Origin: Actinomycetes bacterium
GTDB taxonomy: Bacteria > Actinomycetota > Acidimicrobiia > Acidimicrobiales > RAAP-2
Assembly (NCBI GenBank): GCA_021849435.1
Contig: JAJZSX010000098.1
Span: 1-8,276, forward strand
Direction of reading: 5' to 3'
Length of the DNA stretch: 8,276 bases
In this document: positions 1-5,847 of the stretch, piece after piece
Layout of the letters: each line of letters opens with the position of its first letter
Position numbering within the stretch: the first letter of the stretch is position 1
Position numbers and translations under genes: made by a program
Notes under the pieces: generated by a model
Told to the model about the DNA's origin: nothing
Database searches by the model: none
The model's input: only the letters and a program-made list of their open reading frames with translations

Positions 1-1
1 G

Positions 2-766
2 GCCGACTACATGGATCGTGACCTGAAGGCCCGCGCGAAGGTCACGTCCGCGCTGATCTACCCGGCGGTCGTGGCGGTGATGTCAGTGGTGACCGTAGTG
101 ATCCTCACCGTCGTCGTGCTGCCGCGCTTCGTCGTCTTCTTCAAGACGCTCAACGCCAAGTTGCCACTGCCGACTCGCATGATGCTGAACTTCTCGGGTT
201 ACATGACCCGGTGGTGGTACGTGCTGATCGCGGTCATCCTCATACTGGTGGGCGGTTTTATCACGATGCGGCGGACCAACTCGGGGCGGGCCCTACTCGA
301 CTCGTGGATCCTGCGGATCCCGGTCGTGGGTGACATCACCCGAACGTCGATCCTCGAGCGGACGCTGCGAATCCTGTCGTCGATGCTTCGCGCCGGCGTC
401 GACCTGCCGCGATCGATGGCGGTCACGGCCGAAGCCGCGAACAACGACGTGTATCGCCACGCCCTTGACACCATCCGTGACGCGATGATGGAGGGCCAAG
501 GTCTGGCGACTCCCCTCGCGAGAACCGGCCTCTTCCCGGGCGCCGCCCGTCAGATGCTTCGAGTCGGTGAAGAGACGGGAACCCTCGACCAGCAACTCGA
601 GGTCGCGGCGGCCTACTACGGCCGGGAGCTCGAGACCAAGGTCGACCACGCGACATCCCTGTTCGAGCCGGCAATTATCGTGGTGATGGGCGTGGTCGTG
701 GGATTCGTCGCCGTCGCATTGATATCGGCTATGTACGGTATCTACAATCAGGTCCAGGTGCACTAG
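2..766 (+). CDS. pilC: Type IV pilus platform protein PilC / T2SS GspF family (5' partial)
   Basis: C-terminal part of the polytopic inner-membrane protein on which the extension and retraction ATPases act during pilus assembly. The reading frame is open to the left edge (codons start at base 2, reading Ala-Asp-Tyr before the Met at 11), so the Met at 11 is internal. About 254 codons are visible, against roughly 400 for the family. Counting from the Met at 11, hydrophobic segments lie near residues 14-45, 68-86 and 217-246. The first follows a family-typical motif (residues 4-19, DLKARAKVTSALIYPA). Between the second and third lies a complete second T2SSF cytoplasmic domain (about 92-215), including VGEETGTLDQQL and a family-typical C-terminal FEPAIIVVMG segment. 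It ends 42 bases before the minor-pilin genes. PilC is favoured over GspF because prepilins and PilT follow. Confidence 0.93.
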   Translation, partial: ADYMDRDLKARAKVTSALIYPAVVAVMSVVTVVILTVVVLPRFVVFFKTLNAKLPLPTRMMLNFSGYMTRWWYVLIAVILILVGGFITMRRTNSGRALLDSWILRIPVVGDITRTSILERTLRILSSMLRAGVDLPRSMAVTAEAANNDVYRHALDTIRDAMMEGQGLATPLARTGLFPGAARQMLRVGEETGTLDQQLEVAAAYYGRELETKVDHATSLFEPAIIVVMGVVVGFVAVALISAMYGIYNQVQVH

Positions 767-772
767 AACTTC

Positions 773-787
773 TAGATTGAAAATCTA
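773..787. promoter_or_regulatory. 6-3-6 inverted repeat in the pilC/minor-pilin gap
   Basis: TAGATT, GAA spacer, AATCTA: a perfect 6-bp inverted repeat in an AT-rich pocket just after the pilC stop and before the strong ribosome binding site of the next gene. It could be a repressor or activator site, part of a promoter, or a weak RNA hairpin. No convincing -35/-10 pair was identified, so the role is inferred from position only. Confidence 0.3.
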
Positions 788-792
788 TTACT

Positions 793-801
793 GAGGGGAG
801 G
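793..801 (+). promoter_or_regulatory. Strong ribosome binding site for the PilW-like gene
   Basis: GAGGGGAGG lies 7 bases upstream of the ATG at 809. It is close to a full anti-Shine-Dalgarno complement and fixes the start of the PilW-like gene. It also argues against the alternative frame that opens at 802. Confidence 0.75.
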
Positions 802-808
802 TTGCACC

Positions 809-2482
809 ATGGCGTCGAGCCGAGCAGTGATCGCGTCGCGCGGGGTGCGCACGCGTACAGCCCACCCTCGCAGCCTCGATCCGTCGGCGTCGCAGGGCGG
901 ATTTACCCTCGTCGAGTTGCTGGTCGTGGTGACCATCCTCCCGCTCATAATCGGTGCGCTCGCGCTCGGCATCGTGACGGTCTTCTCCCAGCAGTCCACG
1001 ATCACCGGACGCCTCGCGGGATCCACCGATCTGCAGACCATGAACGCGACCTTCATCCGCGACGTCGAAAGCGCGCAGTCCCTGACCAATCAGTCCATCC
1101 CGCAGGCGTGCGGCGCGACGGGGTACCAGTTACTGGGTTTGACCTGGAGCGGTGGTCAGACGAGTGTCTCCTACGTCGAGGTTCCCGTCGCGTCCAACGC
1201 CAACGCCGCGAAGGGCTTTACCGAGCAGCTCCAGCGGCTCTACTGCGTCAATGGCAGTTCGACGCCCGTGTCGGTGATGGTCGTCTCGGCCGACGTGTCA
1301 CAATCTCTCCAACAGGCGCCGACCATCTGTGTCGGCAACGTCTCGGCCGGCTCGTGTACGACGCCGTCGGTGTCGTCGTATCCCGTGCCGGCCTCGACGG
1401 TCGCCCAGGTGATGTTTCCGGTGTACGTACCCGTCAGTACGTCCACTTCGCCGTACGTGATGGTCGCCTCGCCGCGCCAGGGCCGAGGCGGCGGTCTCTC
1501 CAACGGTCCGAACCTGTCTACGCCGATCCTGCTCACCTCGACCCAGTGCGGCACGGTACTGACCGTGAACAACGGGGGGCAGCTGTGGATCAATGTGGGG
1601 GGCCAGAAGGGCAACGGCGTACTCACGGTCGAGTCGCCCTGCGCGGGCAAGAACGCCATCTATCACGCCGGTGACGCCAGTAAGGGCAGCATCTGCGTGT
1701 CGGCCATCGTCTCGGGGTCGTACCCGCTCGGAAGTTTCACGAATCCGAACCCGCCGGGGGTCTGTCCCGTGACTACGCCGACGTGGTACTACAGCGATCG
1801 TTTCACCAACCCCCTCGCTAACCTTCAAGCGCCACCGACGACGGGGCTCTCCGCGGGCACGTGCAGCGTCAACAAAGACTTCCCGTCCGGCTATACCTGC
1901 AGCGCTGGTTCCTATACGGGCCTCAGTAACGCGTCACCGTCATTTACGGGTGGCCAGACCACCTACACGTACGCGCAAAGGAAGTTACCCGTCTTCCCGA
2001 ACAACTCGAGCGTTCACTTCACTGGCGGTGCCTACGCCTTCAGCGTGCCTGTGAGTTTTCCCAACGGCACGACGGCGATCTTTGATCTCGGGACGTACGC
2101 CTTCACCGCAACCGGGAGCGCCTTTGACGTCGCTGCGAATAATGGCGCCACGATCACGGGCAACAACGTGCTTTTCTACGCGCCCAACGGGACGATGTCT
2201 TTTGGTAACAACGCCAACGTCGCACTGAGCGCCAACCTGGACCTCAACTACTACGGGGTCACGGTCTGGGACGGACCAAAGGTGAGTGTTGGGAGCGATT
2301 GTCCCACGCCGCCGCCGGCGTATTCCCTCACGCTCGCGAACAACGGCACTGATAGTTACGGCGGGGTCTACGCACCCTGCGCGACGCTGATTACGCATAA
2401 CAACGGCTCGCTAGATACCACACTCATCGTTGCGCAGTCGGCGCAGTTCACCCAGAACACGACCATCAACGTGACGCCATGA
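809..2482 (+). CDS. PilW-like minor prepilin with Asn/Gly-rich beta-solenoid-like C-terminal domain
   Basis: Large type IV prepilin, 557 residues. The N-terminus has a 31-residue leader rich in Arg and Ser, then the prepilin peptidase site G31|FTLVE with Glu at mature position 5 (E36) and a hydrophobic helix to about residue 60. The exported part (526 residues) has 12 cysteines, an even number that suits disulfides outside the cell. A NPLANLQAP motif followed by two nearby cysteines, and then a region from about 392 to 557 rich in NNG, YAPNG and YAPC motifs, resemble the beta-helical C-terminal domain (DUF7305-type) of some pilus-assembly proteins; that match is from memory of the pattern. 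The start is set by the GAGGGGAGG site 7 bases upstream. It is the first of three coupled minor-pilin genes. A role in filament initiation or at the tip is inferred from the N-terminus and gene order. Small PilW proteins are far shorter, so the extra mass is probably an adhesive or surface module. Confidence 0.82.
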   Translation: MASSRAVIASRGVRTRTAHPRSLDPSASQGGFTLVELLVVVTILPLIIGALALGIVTVFSQQSTITGRLAGSTDLQTMNATFIRDVESAQSLTNQSIPQACGATGYQLLGLTWSGGQTSVSYVEVPVASNANAAKGFTEQLQRLYCVNGSSTPVSVMVVSADVSQSLQQAPTICVGNVSAGSCTTPSVSSYPVPASTVAQVMFPVYVPVSTSTSPYVMVASPRQGRGGGLSNGPNLSTPILLTSTQCGTVLTVNNGGQLWINVGGQKGNGVLTVESPCAGKNAIYHAGDASKGSICVSAIVSGSYPLGSFTNPNPPGVCPVTTPTWYYSDRFTNPLANLQAPPTTGLSAGTCSVNKDFPSGYTCSAGSYTGLSNASPSFTGGQTTYTYAQRKLPVFPNNSSVHFTGGAYAFSVPVSFPNGTTAIFDLGTYAFTATGSAFDVAANNGATITGNNVLFYAPNGTMSFGNNANVALSANLDLNYYGVTVWDGPKVSVGSDCPTPPPAYSLTLANNGTDSYGGVYAPCATLITHNNGSLDTTLIVAQSAQFTQNTTINVTP

Positions 2483-3960
2483 CGACACGGCGGGGCCCGC
2501 AACGGGCTGACGGGGTGTGTTCGGTGCGAACGACGATTCGTCGCGACGACCGTGGCGACACGCTCATCGAGGTATTGATGACCATTCTGGTGGTCGCCAT
2601 CACCGCGGTGTCGCTGTTGCTTGCCTTCTCGGGATCGATTGCCGGATCGGCGTCACACCGCAGTCTCGTGGCCCAGGACGTCGCGCTGCGCACCGTCGCC
2701 CAGGACGTGTACGCACAGGTCGCTCAGCAACAGGATCCCCTCTACCAACCCTGTGCGACGTACTACGGCAGTGCGTCGCCGTCGTCCCAGTTCAACGCAC
2801 CGTCCGGTTACACCTCGACTGTCGCCGTGTCGGGCTATTACTACAACAATCAGTGGAACGTGACATCACCATCTGACTGTACGACGCCGGTACCCCAACA
2901 GTTGCTCGTGACGGTCACGCCGACGTCTGGACCATCGTCTCAAACGACGATCGTCGTCAGTGGATTGCCAACGTCGTCGACGGCCTTCACGATTACGTCG
3001 ATCACGCCGTCCTCGGTCACGCCGGGAACGAACAGCCAGTACATCACGATTGCGGGAACGGGTTTTCAAAGTGGAGCCGTCGGCTCGTTCCCCGCCGGTT
3101 CGGGCGTCACGTTCTCGGGTGGTTCGACGAGTTCACCCCCGTCGTCGCCCCAACCATCATCGTGGACGTTCCTCTCCTCGACCGCGATCGAGGCCCAGAT
3201 CGACGTCGCGTCGGGTGCGACGGGACCCGTGACCTTCACGCTCACCAATCCCGACGGCTCGACTGCGACGTTCCCACTCGCCATCTCACCGGGTCCCACG
3301 ATCACCGCCATCAACGGTTCCGCGAACCCACTGACCCTGTACATCGATGACACCAACGATCCGTTCGATCTCACGGGCACGAACTTTCAGTCGGGGGCGG
3401 TGGTGTCCATCACGCCATCGGGCGTGAGCTTTGACTCATCCAATCCATCACCCGGCTGGACTGTCGTCTCGCCAACGTCGATCACGACCTCGGTTGACGT
3501 GTCGTCGAGCGCGAACGCGGGAACCTACCACGTGACCGTCACCAATCCCGATGGACAAGTTTCGAATGCCTATCCCTTCATCGTCGCCTATCCGGCCCCG
3601 ACGATCCTCAAGGTCAACAACGGCGATAGTGGAAACACCTGCACGGTGAAGTTTCCCGGAAAGTCTGGACACGTTGCTCCCCGACTCAGCCCGCACGACG
3701 ACACCAATGTCACCTGTGTTGTCACGGGGACAAACTTCTACTCGCCGGTGACCGCCACGTTAAGCGCGGGCAATGGGAGTAACAATCTCCCCACTATCAG
3801 CACGTTCACGGTCAACTCCCCGACCTCACTGACTCTCACGCTCTCGAACCCCAACGGGTACACGTGGGGCGGAAAGGCGGGTCCGTCAACCTATAACCTC
3901 ACGGTCACAACGCCCGGCGGCTCCGCGTCCTACTCCAACGCCATCACGGTGACTGGTTAG
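2479..3960 (+). CDS. PilV-like minor prepilin with IPT/TIG-type repeats
   Basis: 493-residue prepilin. The leader (26 residues, many Arg) ends at G26|DTLIEVL, with Glu at mature position 5 (E31). Position +1 is Asp instead of the usual Phe, a variant common in PilV-like proteins. The hydrophobic helix runs to about residue 50 and a small pilin-like domain to about 165. After it come about three immunoglobulin-like IPT/TIG units: about 170-270 (ITSITPSSVTPG ... TGTGFQSGA ... LTNPDG), 272-371 (LTGTNFQSGA ... VTNPDG) and 373-493 (VTGTNF ... LTVTTPGG). The mature part has four cysteines. The start overlaps the previous stop as ATGA and has no clear Shine-Dalgarno, which suggests translational coupling. 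IPT domains occur in adhesins and surface receptors, so a role at the pilus tip in binding is likely but inferred. GTG codons at 2515 and 2524 are possible later starts and would shorten the leader. Confidence 0.85.
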   Translation: MTTRRGPQRADGVCSVRTTIRRDDRGDTLIEVLMTILVVAITAVSLLLAFSGSIAGSASHRSLVAQDVALRTVAQDVYAQVAQQQDPLYQPCATYYGSASPSSQFNAPSGYTSTVAVSGYYYNNQWNVTSPSDCTTPVPQQLLVTVTPTSGPSSQTTIVVSGLPTSSTAFTITSITPSSVTPGTNSQYITIAGTGFQSGAVGSFPAGSGVTFSGGSTSSPPSSPQPSSWTFLSSTAIEAQIDVASGATGPVTFTLTNPDGSTATFPLAISPGPTITAINGSANPLTLYIDDTNDPFDLTGTNFQSGAVVSITPSGVSFDSSNPSPGWTVVSPTSITTSVDVSSSANAGTYHVTVTNPDGQVSNAYPFIVAYPAPTILKVNNGDSGNTCTVKFPGKSGHVAPRLSPHDDTNVTCVVTGTNFYSPVTATLSAGNGSNNLPTISTFTVNSPTSLTLTLSNPNGYTWGGKAGPSTYNLTVTTPGGSASYSNAITVTG

Positions 3961-3967
3961 GACGTAC

Positions 3968-4900
3968 ATGCGACCCTTGTACGGCGCGTTGGGGCGCGAG
4001 GTCGCATCGTCGACGCGCCGTAGCGGCGCGCAGCGGCAGTCGGTGTTCACAGGTCGCCGTGGCTCCGAGGACGACGGGGCCTCGTTGATCCTCGCGCTCG
4101 TCTTTCTCATCGTCGTGAGTCTGATCACCATCTCTATCGCCGGACTCACGGCGGCCGACCTACGGCTCACCTCGAACTTCTCGAGCGCCCAGTCGATGAC
4201 GGCCGCGGCCGACGGGGCGACCGAGGTAGCCATCAGTTACGCCCGGTACAACTTCGTCGGTGCGACGCTCAACAGTCCGGCGCCCTGTAATCCCTCGCAG
4301 CTAATCAATAATCAGGCAGTTCGGGCGTGGTGTAATACCCACTGGGTTCCGCTCGCGCCCGCGACGAGGACGGTCATCGTCTCGACGTGTCTTGCGAGCG
4401 TGACGTCGGGGGCGTCCTGTGAGAGCAGCCCGCTCGTGCAGGCGATCGTGGTGTTCGATGACTATCCCGCGTCGAGCAGTTACTCGTCGTGCGTCCCCGA
4501 CGTCTCGACGAATACGACCTGTGGATCGCAGATGGACCTGCAGTCCTGGGCGTACAACGTGGTGCCGCCGGTGGTGACGTCCTACGACGTGACGCTGCCC
4601 GGCCCGCCGCCGGTAGTCATGCCGCCCAACACGTCGGCGTGCAACACCACCGGTGCGTCCGTCACACTCACGGGAACCGGCTTCACGCCTTCGTCGAGCA
4701 TCGAGTTCGTCTCGGCGAGTAACTACGGGAGCAACGTGGTCTTACAGGCTTCGAACGTCACCTACGTGAGTCCAACCTCGCTTACGGGCACGGCACCACT
4801 GATTCCTAGCGGGAGCGGCTCCTTCTACATTGAAGTGACCGGCCTGACCGGTGCGAATGCGATTGGGTCCTTAACGCTGACGCCTACCTGGACCTGCTAG
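3968..4900 (+). CDS. PilX/GspK-like minor pilin with C-terminal IPT-like domain
   Basis: 310 residues. After a 37-residue leader rich in Arg and Ser, the motif DDG|ASLILALVFLIV matches the PilX N-terminal family. The residue at mature position 5 is Leu (L42), so the Glu needed for normal subunit packing is missing. The hydrophobic helix runs to about residue 60 and is followed by a segment resembling the PilX/GspK stalk (LTSNFSSAQSMTAAADGA). The C-terminal 100 residues contain VTLTGTGFTPSSSIEF and VSPTSLTGTAP, an IPT/TIG-like unit similar to those in the preceding gene. Eight cysteines are present; one is the last residue. An AGGA at 3959-3962 sits 5 bases before the ATG, and the gene begins 7 bases after the previous stop, so it belongs to the same operon. 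Lack of Glu5 recalls GspK, which caps the pseudopilus tip; a capping role here is inferred. Confidence 0.8.
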   Translation: MRPLYGALGREVASSTRRSGAQRQSVFTGRRGSEDDGASLILALVFLIVVSLITISIAGLTAADLRLTSNFSSAQSMTAAADGATEVAISYARYNFVGATLNSPAPCNPSQLINNQAVRAWCNTHWVPLAPATRTVIVSTCLASVTSGASCESSPLVQAIVVFDDYPASSSYSSCVPDVSTNTTCGSQMDLQSWAYNVVPPVVTSYDVTLPGPPPVVMPPNTSACNTTGASVTLTGTGFTPSSSIEFVSASNYGSNVVLQASNVTYVSPTSLTGTAPLIPSGSGSFYIEVTGLTGANAIGSLTLTPTWTC

Positions 4901-5073
4901 TCGTGCTAGAGCGCACGGTGCAGCGTGGGTCCTGACCGAGACGCGCGTTCTCGCACTATTCCAAGTTCCTACGTTTACTCATTGGAAACGAAATGCCCAG
5001 GAGTCACGCCCAACTGTCAGAGAAGATCGCAGTGACGCGTCCCGACGTTCTGTGTGATCGGAGCGAATATCAG

Positions 5074-5102
5074 TTGCTCGACTGATTCTTATATGGTAGA
5101 AA
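5074..5102 (+). promoter_or_regulatory. Possible promoter of the pilA-like gene
   Basis: TTGCTC (5074-5079), a 17-base spacer and TAGAAA (5097-5102) fit a sigma-70-type layout only in part (3/6 and 4/6 matches). The surrounding stretch 5081-5106 is the most AT-rich of the 4901-5167 gap. A separate promoter is expected because the main pilin is usually made in far greater amounts than minor pilins. The remainder of the gap shows only a small hairpin (CGAGA 4937-4941 with TCTCG 4949-4953) and no open reading frame I can support. Confidence 0.3.
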
Positions 5103-5106
5103 TACT

Positions 5107-5121
5107 TTCGCGATCCGCGAA
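5107..5121. promoter_or_regulatory. 6-3-6 inverted repeat upstream of pilA-like gene
   Basis: TTCGCG, ATC spacer, CGCGAA is a perfect inverted repeat placed directly after the proposed -10 and about 46 bases before the ATG. It would lie at or just after a transcription start, where an operator or a 5' leader hairpin is plausible. The role is inferred from position alone. Confidence 0.35.
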
Positions 5122-5154
5122 TGGTGGATTGGCAGGTGTCGGTTCCGGTTGACG

Positions 5155-5159
5155 AAAGG
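5155..5159 (+). promoter_or_regulatory. Ribosome binding site of pilA-like gene
   Basis: AAAGG lies 8 bases before the ATG at 5168 and supports this start, which gives a 20-residue leader ahead of the prepilin cleavage motif. Confidence 0.5.
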
Positions 5160-5167
5160 CAGACAGC

Positions 5168-5734
5168 ATGATTCGGACGTATCAACGGATTCAACGGCGT
5201 CGGTCCGCCGGTGAGATCGACGGGGGCTTCACGTTGATTGAACTCCTCATCGTAATCATCGTGCTCGGCATCCTGGCCGCAATTGTGGTATTTGCGTTGG
5301 GTAGCGTGACGGGTAAGGCGACGTCAGCGGCTTGCCAGACTGATGCGTCGACCGTTGGCACGGGTGTAGCTGCTCTCGTGGCCGAGAACCCGGCCTATCA
5401 GACGGCTGGCTTAACCGCCGCGCAGTTTCAGACGGCGATGACGCAAGTTTCACCTTCGCCGTACACCAGTGGTTCGATTACAATCAACGGCAACCCATTC
5501 ATCCACACGTGGCCAACCTCGAGCTCCTATGCCATTTCGGTCGGCGATGGTACCGCGCCTGCGACGGCAAGTATCAAGACGGCTCCGTCTTCCGGACTCC
5601 CGGGAGCGGGAACCGCATCGGTCTACGGTGACGTGTATGTGGAAGCACTGACTGGTAAGTACAAGAATGACTTTTTCGATGCAACGGTAGCGCCCAATGA
5701 GGCGTGTAACTGGGCGGTCAACGGCAAGCCGTAA
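5168..5734 (+). CDS. pilA: Type IV major pilin, PilA-like
   Basis: 188-residue prepilin that probably forms the pilus shaft. The 20-residue leader (six Arg) ends at G20|FTLIELLIVIIVLGIL, a textbook class-III signal with Glu at mature position 5 (E25); the hydrophobic helix runs to about residue 44. The mature chain is 168 residues, the size of a typical shaft pilin, unlike the much larger proteins encoded upstream. Two cysteines, C56 just after the helix and C180 near the C-terminus, could form a disulfide closing the globular domain. The gene has its own upstream gap, ribosome binding site and a strong hairpin directly after the stop, so it is probably a separate, highly expressed transcript. 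It could instead be another minor pilin, since additional prepilins may lie outside this window. Confidence 0.85.
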   Translation: MIRTYQRIQRRRSAGEIDGGFTLIELLIVIIVLGILAAIVVFALGSVTGKATSAACQTDASTVGTGVAALVAENPAYQTAGLTAAQFQTAMTQVSPSPYTSGSITINGNPFIHTWPTSSSYAISVGDGTAPATASIKTAPSSGLPGAGTASVYGDVYVEALTGKYKNDFFDATVAPNEACNWAVNGKP

Positions 5735-5756
5735 TCGTCCGAGATTGATTCATTGA

Positions 5757-5805
5757 CCACGCGGTCCACGCGCTCGGCACTTGCGTCGAGGCGTGGACCG
5801 CGTGG
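5757..5805 (+). terminator. Strong hairpin between pilA-like and pilT
   Basis: A perfect 15-bp stem pairs 5757-5771 (CCACGCGGTCCACGC) with 5791-5805. Inside, CTCG (5773-5776) pairs with CGAG (5787-5790), leaving G5772 bulged and a 10-base loop. The tail is CTGTTTAT, only moderately T-rich. It begins 22 bases after the pilA stop and ends 42 bases before the pilT start, so it probably stops most pilA transcription or stabilises the pilA mRNA 3' end. A partial terminator that sets a high PilA to PilT ratio is also possible. Confidence 0.75.
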
Positions 5806-5837
5806 CTGTTTATCGGGGAATAATCGGGGAACTACCT

Positions 5838-5843
5838 GGAGGG
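5838..5843 (+). promoter_or_regulatory. Ribosome binding site deciding the GTG start of pilT
   Basis: GGAGGG ends 4 bases before the GTG at 5848. The start also matches the expected PilT N-terminus, in which the conserved GSDL motif lies about 25 residues into the protein. A nearby GTG at 5843 is in another frame. Confidence 0.55.
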
Positions 5844-5847
5844 TGAC

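Noticed and set aside
11..13. ATG at 11 as start of pilC
   Set aside because: The frame is open to the left edge and matches the middle of PilC, so the ATG is an internal Met.
802..1674. 290-codon + frame overlapping the PilW-like gene
   Set aside because: Very Arg-rich translation with no domain; the 809 frame has the prepilin motif and the fitting ribosome binding site.
1298..1828. Antisense 176-codon frame within the PilW-like gene
   Set aside because: Arg/Asp-rich shadow typical of the reverse strand of a biased GC-rich gene.
4937..4953. Hairpin after the PilX-like gene as a terminator
   Set aside because: Only a 5-bp stem with no T tract, too weak to call.
5129..5147. Possible sigma-54 promoter (TTGGCA) upstream of pilA, as in Pseudomonas
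   Set aside because: The -12 element does not match at the required spacing, and sigma-54 is not expected in most Actinomycetota.
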